A DNA stretch of 6,424 bases from Clostridia bacterium (lineage in GTDB: Bacteria; Bacillota; Clostridia; Saccharofermentanales; UBA5734), in assembly GCA_017997315.1 (NCBI GenBank), contig JAGOFF010000131.1:1-6424 (forward strand). The letters run 5' to 3'. Positions 1 through 6,302 of the stretch are shown here, piece by piece. Within the stretch, counting starts at the first letter, position 1; the number at the start of each line of letters is the position of its first letter. Below the pieces are notes generated by a model. The model was not told the DNA's origin, did not search any database, and saw nothing but the letters and a program-made list of their open reading frames with translations. A program made the translations under genes and the position numbers.

Positions 1-2868
1 CCGGATCGCCGCAAGCCGCTTCTGCGCGATCTCGGTCAGCACCCGGTCCCGGCGGTAGGTGACGTAGGCGTACGCCTGTCGGCCGGAGCGCCCCACGCGC
101 CCGCGGAGCTGGTACAGCGAGGACAGCCCCAGACGGTCCGCGTCCTCGATGATGATCGTGTTGACGTTGGGCATGTCGATACCCGACTCGATGATGGTCG
201 TGCAGACCAGCACGTCCGCGTCCCCCGCGACGAATCCCTCGATGACGTTCTCGAGCGTGCGTTCCGCCATCTTGCCGTGTCCGCAGGCGACCCGCGCGCC
301 GGGCAGCGCGCGCTCGACCTCCGCGACCTTGTCGAGGATCCGGCGGGTGTCGTTGTACAGGTAGAACACCTGGCCGTCGCGCGAGATCTCGCGGAGCATC
401 GCCTCGGTCACCAGCTCGGGTTCGTGCTCCATCACGTAGGTCTGGACCGACCGGCGGTCCGGCGGGGGCTCCTCGATCATGCTGATGTCCCGGATTCCGG
501 ACAGCGACATGTGGAGGGTCCGCGGGATCGGGGTCGCGGACAGCGTGAGCACGTCGGTCTCGGGGGCGATCGCCTTGATCGTCTCCTTGTGGTCGACCCC
601 GAAGCGCTGCTCCTCGTCGACGACGAGCAGCCCGAGGTTCTTGAACCGGACGTCCTTGGAGAGCAGCCGGTGGGTCGCGATCACGACGTCGATCTTGCCG
701 CTCGCCAGGCCGCGGATGGTCCTTTTCTGCATGGCGTCGGACGCGAACCGGCTGAGCAGCCCGACCTCGACCGGGAAGCCCTTGACGCGCTCGACGAAGT
801 TTTCATAATGCTGCTGCGCGAGCACGGTCGTCGGGGCGAGCAGCGCGACCTGCCGGCCGTCCATGACCGCCTTGAACATCGCGCGGAACGCGACCTCGGT
901 CTTGCCGAATCCCACGTCCCCGCACAGCAGCCGGTCCATGACCCGGTCGGACTCCATGTCCTCCTTGACCTCCGCGATGCAGCGGAGCTGGTCCTCGGTC
1001 TCCTCGTAGGGGAACGCGTCCTCGAACTCGCGCTGCCACACCGTGTCCGGGGCGAACGCGTGCCCCTTGAGGGAGCGCCGCCGGGCGTACAGCGCGACCA
1101 GGTCGGTCGCGAGCTTGCGGATGGAGTCCCGGGCGCGCTCCTTCATCCGGGTCCATTCCTGGCCACCGAGCCGGGTCAGCTTGGGCTCCCGGCCCTCGGA
1201 TCCCACGTACTTCTGGATCTGGTCCAGGCTCTCCATGGGGATGTAGAGCGTGTCGTCCGAGGCGTAGGCGATACGCAGGTAGTCGCGCCGGACCCCGCCG
1301 GACTCGACCGCGCGCAGCCCCTCGTACCGTCCGATGCCGTGCGCCTCGTGCACCACGTAGTCGCCCGGCGAGAGGTCGCTGAACAGGTCGATGCGCGCGC
1401 CTTTGTGCGCGGCGCGGCGGGCGCGGCGCTCGTTGCCGAAGATGTCCTGGCTCCCGACGACCAGCAGTCCGCAGGCCATGTATTCGAGCCCGGTCGGGAG
1501 CGGGACGGTCAGGATGCGCGCGTGGGTGTCCGCCTCGGCGAGCAGCCGGTCCAACCGGGAGGCGCGCTCCGCGGTGTCCGCGGCGAGCCAGGTCGCGAGC
1601 CCCGCGGCGTTGCGCCGACGGACCTCCTCGACCAGCCGGTCCTCGCGGCCGCGGTAGCTGTCCGCGGGCCGGCCCGCGATCTTGATCTCCCGCGCCCCGG
1701 GGAAGCCGTTGCCCGCTGCCGCCAGCCCTGCGAGCGAAACCACCCGTCGGGTGGCGTCCAGCCGGCGCATCACGTCGACGCCCCGCCAGCCGGCCTCGGC
1801 CGCGAGCGGGAGCACGTGTCCCTTGACCAGCAGCGCCTTGACCCGCTCCGCCAGGTCCGCCTGCGCGGCGTCCAGCCGATGGGAAAAACGGAGAGGCTCG
1901 TCGACGAACAGCGTCGCGCCGGCCGCCTCCGCATAGTCCAGGATCGACGCGGGCGTATCGTAGATCAGCGGGAGCCACCGGTCGCAGGCCGCAAAGGACA
2001 ACCCGTGCTCGATCCGCTCCGCGTCGCGTTCGACGAGGTGGCGGACATGTTCTCGCAGCGTGGGATTCGCGCTCTCCTGCGCGAGGTGCTCCAGATGCGC
2101 CCGTCCGGCGCCGATGACCGCGCCGGACACCCGCACGCGCTCCGCGGGATCGAGGAGCAGCTCGCGCGCGGGCGGGATCCGGATCGACGAAAGCATGTCG
2201 GTGGAGCGCTGGGTTTCCGGATTGTACCGCTTGACCGCATCGATCTCCTGGTCAAAAAACGAGATCCGGACCGCGTCCCCGTCCTCGCCGGGAAGCACGA
2301 CGTCCAGGATGTCTCCGCGGCGCGCGAACTGGCCCGGGCCTTCCGCCTGTCGGACGCGTTCGTACCCGATCGCGGCCAAATACGCGGCGAGTTCGTCCGG
2401 ATCGGCGGTCCCGCCCGCGGAGAGCGTGCGAATCGCGGCGCGGAACCGGTCGGGAGGCGGGAGCTTCTGCAGCGCGGCGGCCGCGGTGGCGACCACCGCG
2501 CCCGCGGTCCCGTCGAGCAGGTCCGCCAGCACCCCGATGCGCACGGTTTCGGCTTCATGCGAAGACGCCTCGACGTCCGCGAGCCCGAGCTCGCGCGGCC
2601 GGAACACCCGGACCGGCCGGTCCATGAACGCCGCGAGCGACGCGGCCATGGCCCGGGCGGCGAGTTCGTCCGGAATCAGGAGGAACGGCGTGATCCCGCG
2701 GTCCGCGGCCAGCGCGGCGACAAGCAGCGCCTTCTGCGGATCGCAGGGGCCGGTGAGGTTGATGTGCGAAGCCTTGGCGGCCGGTGCGCCGCCGGCCGGA
2801 CGCACCGCGTCGGCCAGCGTCTGGTAGGCGGGATCCTGCCGGATCCGCTGGAGGAGTTCGGCGTTCAT
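1..2868 (-). CDS. mfd: Transcription-repair coupling factor Mfd (C-terminus cut by window edge)
   Basis: ATP-dependent DNA translocase that removes RNA polymerase stalled at lesions and recruits UvrA. The frame is open from the ATG at 2868 to position 1, giving 956 codons of a protein usually 1150-1180 residues long. The order seen is a UvrB-like N-terminal module (RRGDILDV near 183-190), the RNA polymerase-interacting CarD-like domain (GDYVVHE near 502-508, extending to about 570), then the RecG-like helicase core. Helicase motifs are Walker A GDVGFGKTE with K656, DEEQ at 751-754, SATPIPRT near 777-784, a motif V of the form CTTIIESGIDMPN, and motif VI QLRGRVGR at 920-927. The window ends at about the start of the TRG motif, so that motif and the C-terminal autoinhibitory domain are not visible. 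The start codon overlaps the pth stop (ATGA) and has only a weak GGAAA-type upstream purine tract, so translation is probably coupled to pth. No frame break was seen. Identification is secure. Confidence 0.97.
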   Translation of the reverse strand, partial: MNAELLQRIRQDPAYQTLADAVRPAGGAPAAKASHINLTGPCDPQKALLVAALAADRGITPFLLIPDELAARAMAASLAAFMDRPVRVFRPRELGLADVEASSHEAETVRIGVLADLLDGTAGAVVATAAAALQKLPPPDRFRAAIRTLSAGGTADPDELAAYLAAIGYERVRQAEGPGQFARRGDILDVVLPGEDGDAVRISFFDQEIDAVKRYNPETQRSTDMLSSIRIPPARELLLDPAERVRVSGAVIGAGRAHLEHLAQESANPTLREHVRHLVERDAERIEHGLSFAACDRWLPLIYDTPASILDYAEAAGATLFVDEPLRFSHRLDAAQADLAERVKALLVKGHVLPLAAEAGWRGVDVMRRLDATRRVVSLAGLAAAGNGFPGAREIKIAGRPADSYRGREDRLVEEVRRRNAAGLATWLAADTAERASRLDRLLAEADTHARILTVPLPTGLEYMACGLLVVGSQDIFGNERRARRAAHKGARIDLFSDLSPGDYVVHEAHGIGRYEGLRAVESGGVRRDYLRIAYASDDTLYIPMESLDQIQKYVGSEGREPKLTRLGGQEWTRMKERARDSIRKLATDLVALYARRRSLKGHAFAPDTVWQREFEDAFPYEETEDQLRCIAEVKEDMESDRVMDRLLCGDVGFGKTEVAFRAMFKAVMDGRQVALLAPTTVLAQQHYENFVERVKGFPVEVGLLSRFASDAMQKRTIRGLASGKIDVVIATHRLLSKDVRFKNLGLLVVDEEQRFGVDHKETIKAIAPETDVLTLSATPIPRTLHMSLSGIRDISMIEEPPPDRRSVQTYVMEHEPELVTEAMLREISRDGQVFYLYNDTRRILDKVAEVERALPGARVACGHGKMAERTLENVIEGFVAGDADVLVCTTIIESGIDMPNVNTIIIEDADRLGLSSLYQLRGRVGRSGRQAYAYVTYRRDRVLTEIAQKRLAAIR

Positions 2869-3497
2869 TTTCCGTTTCCGTTTCCGTTGATGCGGTTCAT
2901 GGCGAGCTCGATCCCGGACGACAGGATCAGCTCGACCGCGTCCGCGGCGCGTGCAAACGCGTCTTCCATGGACGGGCGGGCCTCGTCGGGGATCGCGGAC
3001 AGCACATAGTCCGCGATGTCCCGTCCCGCGGGCACCGGACCGATCCCGATGCGGATGCGCGGAAAGTCCTTGTTCCCGATGTGGGACACCACGGACTTCA
3101 TCCCGTTGTGGGTGCCCGGGCCGCCGCTTGTGCGCACCTTGACCACACCCATCGGGATGTCGGCGTCGTCAAACAGCACGATCGTGCGATCCTGCGGGAC
3201 GTGATAGAACCGCATGGCCTCCCCGACGCTTTCGCCCGAGAGGTTCATGAACGTGGTCGGCAGCAGCAGCACCGCCTCGGCGGTCCCGATCCGGCCCTTG
3301 CCGTACAGCCCCTTGAACTTGACGCGGTCCACTCGGATCCCGTGCCGGGACGCGAGCATCCCGAGCGCGCGGAATCCGCAGTTGTGCCAGGAGCGCGCGT
3401 ACTGCGCCCCGGGGTTTCCGAGCCCCACGACCAGCCAGCGGCCCTCGTCCGGCGCGGGGGCGGGTTTTTTCATGCGGAACAGCGGACGCAGGATCAT
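2865..3497 (-). CDS. pth: Peptidyl-tRNA hydrolase
   Basis: Cytosolic esterase that releases tRNA from peptidyl-tRNA dropped by ribosomes. The protein has 210 residues, somewhat longer than the usual 185-200. The excess is a basic, proline-rich N-terminal extension of about 19 residues and a C-terminal NGNGNGK tail. Family landmarks are GLGNPG at 25-30 (N28), catalytic H38 in the HN motif, TTFMNLSG at 81-88 (N85), DDAD at 110-113 holding the conserved aspartate, and GTHNGMK at 128-134 (N131). W37 stands where the family signature normally has R or K just before H38. The ATG at 3497 overlaps the glmU stop by 4 nt, which favours it over the in-frame Met9 (no Shine-Dalgarno in front). The stop overlaps the mfd start in the same way. 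Function is secure; the exact start is likely but not proven. Confidence 0.96.
   Translation of the reverse strand: MILRPLFRMKKPAPAPDEGRWLVVGLGNPGAQYARSWHNCGFRALGMLASRHGIRVDRVKFKGLYGKGRIGTAEAVLLLPTTFMNLSGESVGEAMRFYHVPQDRTIVLFDDADIPMGVVKVRTSGGPGTHNGMKSVVSHIGNKDFPRIRIGIGPVPAGRDIADYVLSAIPDEARPSMEDAFARAADAVELILSSGIELAMNRINGNGNGK
2869..2886 (-). repeat. Three perfect tandem copies of CGGAAA at the pth/mfd junction
   Basis: Three uninterrupted hexamers directly abut the mfd ATG. They encode most of the NGNGNGK tail of Pth, and at the same time form the purine-rich region where the mfd ribosome binding site should be. Since the unit is two codons long, copy-number changes would keep the pth frame and the ATGA overlap intact. 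Confidence 0.8.
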
Positions 3498-4855
3498 GTG
3501 GGCACCCTGCGGTTCCAGTTTCTCTTGACGGTCTGGCGTTCGCGCGCGATCGCGAGCGCACCGGCGGGCACCCCGTCGGTGATCGTGGATCCCGCCGCGA
3601 CATAGGCGTTTTCATGGATCTCGACCGGCGCGACCAGCACCGCGTTGCTCCCGATGAACGCGTTGTCCCCGACCACGGTGCGCTGGCGCAGCGAGCCGTC
3701 GTCGTTGGCGGTGATCGAGCCGCATCCGTAGGTCACCCCGGTGCCCAGGTCCGCGTCCCCGATATAGGCAAGATGCGCGGCGCGGGTACGGTCCCCGATC
3801 GTCGCGTTGTCGATCTCGACAAACACCCCGACCCGGCTGTTCCGGCCGATGACGGTCCCGGGCCGGAGGCAGGCGTACGGACCCACGCGCGCGCCTTCGC
3901 CCACGCGGCAGCCCGCGGCGGCGGTGTTCTCGAGGAACACCCCGTCGCCCACCGTCACGTCGATGAGCCGGGAAGCGGGTCCGATCACGCAGTCCTCCCC
4001 GATGACGGTGGCGCCCTCGAGCCGGGTGCCGGACAGGATCTCGGTATCCGCGCCGATCTCGACCATGCCGTCGATCCAGACCGCGTCCGGGTCGAGGATC
4101 GTGACCCCCGCCCGCATATGGCGCTCGCAGATCCGGCGGTTCATGATCCGGGCGGCCTGCGCGAGCTGGACCCGGTCGTTGATCCCGAGCGTCTCCTCGA
4201 ACGGGGCCTTGAACGCCCCGATCCGGTGGCCGTCCCCGATCAGGATGCCGATCGTGTCGGTGAGGTAGTACTCGTTCTGCACGTTCTGGCTCCCGATGCG
4301 TCCGAGCGCGGACAGCAGCAGCGGGGTGTTGAAAACATACATCCCGGAGTTGATTTCACGGATCCGGCGCTGCGCGGGTGTCGCGTCGCGGTGCTCGACG
4401 ATCGCCCGGAGGTTCCCTTCGGTGTCCCGGACGATCCGGCCGAGCCCGGTCGGGTCCTCCGCGTCCGCGGTGATCACGACCGCGGCGTATCCGTCGGACT
4501 CGTACATCGCTAGCGCGTCCCGGAGCGTCTCGGGCGAGATGAGCGGCGCGTCGCCCACGAGCACGAGCGTGCATCCGCCGCGGCTCTCGAGGAACGGCGC
4601 GGCCTGCATGACCGCGTGCCCGGTCCCGAGCTGCCGTTCCTGGATGACGAACGCGACGCCCTCGCCAAGCGCAGCGCGCACCTGCTCCTGCAGGTGGCCG
4701 ACGATATACACCTGGTCCGCGGCGCCGACGCTGTTGAGCGCCTCGTGCACCCATCCGACGATCGGACGGCCCGCCAGCCGGTGGACCAGTTTGGATTTCT
4801 TGGACTTCATCCGCTTGCCCTCGCCCGCGGCGAGCACGACGGCGCATATATCCAT
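3494..4855 (-). CDS. glmU: Bifunctional GlmU: GlcNAc-1-P uridyltransferase / GlcN-1-P acetyltransferase
   Basis: Cytosolic enzyme making UDP-GlcNAc for peptidoglycan. The protein has 453 residues (E. coli 456). The N-terminal nucleotidyltransferase domain (1 to about 228) shows LAAGEGKRM at 8-16, K22, QLGTGHA at 75-81, GDAPL at 101-105 with metal-binding D102, TGLGRI at 136-141, E154, NSG at 169-171 and N226. Residues from about 250 to 440 form hexapeptide repeats of a left-handed beta helix. By alignment with E. coli (offset of 2), R331, catalytic H361, Y364 and N384 are kept. Positions matching E. coli K351, N377, Y387 and K392 are D349, T375, D385 and R390, so acetyltransferase activity or specificity is uncertain. 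The ATG at 4855 is preferred over an in-frame TTG at 4873 because a GGAGG lies 7 nt upstream. The end overlaps pth by 4 nt. The glyoxalase-type gene ends 45 nt upstream. Confidence 0.96.
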   Translation of the reverse strand: MDICAVVLAAGEGKRMKSKKSKLVHRLAGRPIVGWVHEALNSVGAADQVYIVGHLQEQVRAALGEGVAFVIQERQLGTGHAVMQAAPFLESRGGCTLVLVGDAPLISPETLRDALAMYESDGYAAVVITADAEDPTGLGRIVRDTEGNLRAIVEHRDATPAQRRIREINSGMYVFNTPLLLSALGRIGSQNVQNEYYLTDTIGILIGDGHRIGAFKAPFEETLGINDRVQLAQAARIMNRRICERHMRAGVTILDPDAVWIDGMVEIGADTEILSGTRLEGATVIGEDCVIGPASRLIDVTVGDGVFLENTAAAGCRVGEGARVGPYACLRPGTVIGRNSRVGVFVEIDNATIGDRTRAAHLAYIGDADLGTGVTYGCGSITANDDGSLRQRTVVGDNAFIGSNAVLVAPVEIHENAYVAAGSTITDGVPAGALAIARERQTVKRNWNRRVPT

Positions 4856-4862
4856 GTCAGGG

Positions 4863-4871
4863 CCTCCCCCC
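4863..4871 (-). promoter_or_regulatory. Ribosome binding site of glmU
   Basis: The minus strand reads GGGGGGAGG, with the GGAGG core 7 nt before the ATG at 4855. The in-frame TTG at 4873 lies directly upstream of this site, which argues against it as the start. Confidence 0.8.
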
Positions 4872-4900
4872 AAGTCTTGTCGGGTCCGGTTCCGCGGGCA

Positions 4901-5269
4901 TCAGCGCTGCGGGACGACCTCCATCCAGTATCCGTCCGGATCCTCGATGAAGTACAAGCCCATTTCCTTGTTCTCGAAGCAGATCACGCCCATGTCGCGG
5001 TGTTTGGCGTACGCGGCGTCGTAGTCGTCCGCGACGAAACAGATGTGGCTTTCGTTGTCGCCCAGCTCGTACGGGGTCTTCTTCTCCGCGAGCCAGGTGA
5101 GCTCGAGCCGGTACTTCCCGATCTCGTCGGTGAGGAACGCCATCGAGAACCGGCCCTTGGGGTCGTCGTTACGGCGCACGACGTGCAGCCCGAGCGCCTC
5201 CTCGTAGAAAGCGATGCTTTTGTCGAGGTCGAGCACGTTGATGTTGGAGTGGTCGATGCGGAATTTCAT
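4901..5269 (-). CDS. Glyoxalase I-type VOC family protein (lactoylglutathione lyase-like)
   Basis: Small metalloprotein of 122 residues with two beta-alpha-beta-beta-beta (VOC) modules. It starts with a DHSNINVLDLDKS segment (6-18) and an FYEEALGL motif (21-28), and ends with EDPDGYWMEVV (109-119), all typical of glyoxalase I. The four expected metal ligands are present: H7, E56, H75 and E117. Known members isomerise the hemithioacetal of methylglyoxal and a thiol (glutathione in E. coli) to the lactoyl-thioester. Clostridia-like organisms often lack glutathione, so the thiol cofactor, or even the reaction, is uncertain here. The ATG at 5269 is supported by a GAGAGGG ribosome binding site 7 nt upstream. 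An open frame continues upstream without a better start. It sits between the metallo-hydrolase gene and glmU on the same strand and is probably co-transcribed. Family assignment is strong; substrate is inferred. Confidence 0.9.
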   Translation of the reverse strand: MKFRIDHSNINVLDLDKSIAFYEEALGLHVVRRNDDPKGRFSMAFLTDEIGKYRLELTWLAEKKTPYELGDNESHICFVADDYDAAYAKHRDMGVICFENKEMGLYFIEDPDGYWMEVVPQR

Positions 5270-5276
5270 GCGGGAT

Positions 5277-5283
5277 CCCTCTC
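5277..5283 (-). promoter_or_regulatory. Ribosome binding site of the glyoxalase-type gene
   Basis: The minus strand reads GAGAGGG, 7 nt before the ATG at 5269. It supports a 122-residue product rather than a longer upstream start. Confidence 0.75.
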
Positions 5284-5290
5284 TTTCGGT

Positions 5291-5357
5291 GCCGGCGGTC
5301 CGGCTGCCGGCCGGTGCGCATACGCGGCGGTGCGTCAGGTTTTTGGGCCAGGGGCCC
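5291..5357 (-). other. Two GC-only inverted repeats in the hydrolase/glyoxalase spacer
   Basis: The 92-nt gap between the two genes holds GCCGGC at 5291-5296 and 5306-5311 (9-nt loop), and GGGCC at 5345-5349 with GGCCC at 5353-5357 (3-nt loop). Neither is followed by a T run on the minus strand; the second is followed by AAAAA. They could be mRNA processing or stabilising structures, or chance in GC-rich DNA. No promoter was found in this gap. Confidence 0.3.
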
Positions 5358-5361
5358 GGTG

Positions 5362-6150
5362 TCAGAAAAGGAGGCTCTGTCCGGGTTCGGTCATCGGAAG
5401 CACCTCGACCGTGGTGAGCCCCGCGGCCGCAAGTCGGCGCGCGAGCCGGTCCGGGAGCGTCCCGTCCCCGCACAGGTGCATCGGTACGATCCGGGCCGGG
5501 GCAAGCCGCGCGGCCAGGATCATCGCGCCGCGCTCCGCGTGCTCCCCGAGCCGGGAGTCGACCGGAAACATCGCGAGATCCAGCCCGAGCGGGGACAATC
5601 CGTCAATCGCGTCGCACACCCGGCGGAGTTCCCGGCGGAAAGCCATCTCCGCGTCCTCGAGTTCCTCGGGCGTGCTCTCGTCCGCCCAGTACCAGTCGTT
5701 GAGGTCCCCGGCGTGGAACACCACCCGGCCGTCGACCCGGAGCAGGAACGATACCCCCATGTCGGTCGAGCCGAAGGTCCGGATCCACTCGATCCCGGGC
5801 AGGAAGCGCGCGGCGTCCTCCGTGCCGAACAATGCGGCCGGGGTCAGCACCTGGTACGGCTCGACCGCCGCGAAGCGCTGCCGGTCCGGATCGACACGCC
5901 GCCGGACGCCCGGGGCGTCGCAGGAGGTGTCGACGATGTAGCAGGCGGTCGGGAGCGCGTAGTCCAGCCAGCCGGGATTCCAGTGGTCGCCGTGCGCGTG
6001 GGACGAGAAAAAGACCACGGGCTTGCCGAGGGTGAGGATGCGGTCCATGACATGGGCGGGATCAAGGTAGAGGTCGAAAACCAGCACGCACTCCGCGCAC
6101 TCCAGCGCGAAGCCGCTGTGTCCGATCAGGTCGAGGCGCAGCAAAGCCAT
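5362..6150 (-). CDS. Metallo-beta-lactamase-fold hydrolase (UlaG-like, COG2220 type)
   Basis: Predicted cytosolic zinc-dependent hydrolase of 262 residues with no signal peptide or membrane segment. The N-terminus has IGHSGFALE (9-17) and the strand ending in D26. The metal-binding signature is H51-x-H53-x-D55-H56. Further expected ligands are H146 and D149 in FHAGDLNDW, and H225 in VPMHLCGD. STDMGVSF at 128-135 is also typical of the fold. The DLNDWYW...ESTPEE segment (149-162) and MFPVDSRLG (194-202) recall a family common in Clostridia whose substrate I do not know. It lacks the features that would identify glyoxalase II (GloB) with confidence. The ATG at 6150 has AAAGGAG upstream with 8 nt spacing, so the longer open frame reaching 6354 is not used. 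It is the first gene of the leftward cluster and faces away from the AAC(3)-like gene. Family is strong; reaction unknown. Confidence 0.9.
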   Translation of the reverse strand: MALLRLDLIGHSGFALECAECVLVFDLYLDPAHVMDRILTLGKPVVFFSSHAHGDHWNPGWLDYALPTACYIVDTSCDAPGVRRRVDPDRQRFAAVEPYQVLTPAALFGTEDAARFLPGIEWIRTFGSTDMGVSFLLRVDGRVVFHAGDLNDWYWADESTPEELEDAEMAFRRELRRVCDAIDGLSPLGLDLAMFPVDSRLGEHAERGAMILAARLAPARIVPMHLCGDGTLPDRLARRLAAAGLTTVEVLPMTEPGQSLLF

Positions 6151-6158
6151 CGGGACGT

Positions 6159-6165
6159 CTCCTTT
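6159..6165 (-). promoter_or_regulatory. Ribosome binding site of the metallo-hydrolase gene
   Basis: The minus strand reads AAAGGAG, with 8 nt to the ATG at 6150. It decides in favour of this start over longer in-frame alternatives that would extend through the promoter region. Confidence 0.8.
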
Positions 6166-6213
6166 TTCAGGTTCATTATATCCCACCGCGGGAGCGCGGA
6201 CGTGCGGATTTTG

Positions 6214-6238
6214 TCCCCCGGGCGTAAGGCGCGGGGGA
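6214..6238. other. Perfect 7-bp inverted repeat in the divergent intergenic region
   Basis: TCCCCCG (6214-6220) and CGGGGGA (6232-6238) are exact inverted repeats around an 11-nt loop. On the minus strand the repeat falls inside the predicted leader of the metallo-hydrolase transcript, about 64-88 nt before the start codon. No run of T follows on either strand, so it does not look like an intrinsic terminator. It could be a leader hairpin or an operator. Confidence 0.45.
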
Positions 6239-6251
6239 ATCACGGAATCGT

Positions 6252-6280
6252 AGTATATAGTAAGTATGATGAAATGAAAA
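6252..6280 (-). promoter_or_regulatory. Candidate sigma-70/SigA promoter for the leftward gene cluster
   Basis: On the minus strand TTTTCA (6280-6275, 4 of 6 matches to TTGACA) is followed after 17 nt by TATACT (6257-6252, 5 of 6 matches to TATAAT). The site lies in the only clearly AT-rich stretch of the right-hand part of the window. Transcription would start near 6245, leaving a leader of roughly 95 nt before the hydrolase ATG. This is prediction from consensus only. Confidence 0.6.
6256..6270 (+). promoter_or_regulatory. Candidate -10 region(s) for the AAC(3)-like gene
   Basis: Two plus-strand hexamers each match TATAAT at 5 of 6 positions: TATAGT (6256-6261) and TATGAT (6265-6270). Neither has a convincing -35 box at 16-18 nt upstream, where the sequence is G-rich or ACGGAA-like. 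A start from TATGAT would give a leader of about 25 nt with the ribosome binding site well placed. The elements overlap the minus-strand promoter. Weak evidence; an activator-dependent promoter is possible. Confidence 0.35.
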
Positions 6281-6287
6281 CCAACCC

Positions 6288-6294
6288 GGGAGGG
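6288..6294 (+). promoter_or_regulatory. Ribosome binding site of the AAC(3)-like gene
   Basis: GGGAGGG ends 8 nt before the ATG at 6303. It fixes the start of this edge-truncated gene. Confidence 0.8.
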
Positions 6295-6302
6295 ATGCAA
6301 CC

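Noticed and set aside
277..3009. A 910-codon open frame on the plus strand, opposite mfd
   Set aside because: It lies antisense to a gene with clear Mfd motifs. Its residues (rich in Arg, Asp, Val, Gly, Pro and Ala) are what the complement of GC-rich codons gives, and no family motif is visible. It is a shadow of codon bias.
4856..4873. Upstream in-frame TTG start for glmU (6 more residues)
   Set aside because: It overlaps the GGGGGGAGG ribosome binding site that serves the ATG at 4855, and the extra residues precede the normal first strand of GlmU.
5334..5361. GGGCC/GGCCC hairpin after the hydrolase stop as a rho-independent terminator
   Set aside because: On the minus strand the stem is followed by AAAAA rather than T residues, and the stem has only 5 bp. 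Termination here is not supported.
4616..5941. A 441-codon plus-strand open frame across glmU, the glyoxalase-type gene and the hydrolase
   Set aside because: It crosses three genes on the opposite strand that have strong family motifs and good ribosome binding sites. No recognisable domain and low-complexity Ser/Arg-rich stretches.
1..6150. Very frequent GGATC/CCGGATC-like words as a possible dispersed repeat or uptake signal
   Set aside because: They occur at varying spacing inside coding frames and follow from preference for CGG, ATC, GAT and CCG codons. No conserved longer unit was seen.
5362..6150. Calling the MBL-fold protein glyoxalase II (gloB)
   Set aside because: It has the general HxHxDH signature, but the rest of the sequence fits the UlaG-like predicted hydrolases and shows no GloB-type C-terminal substrate-binding domain.
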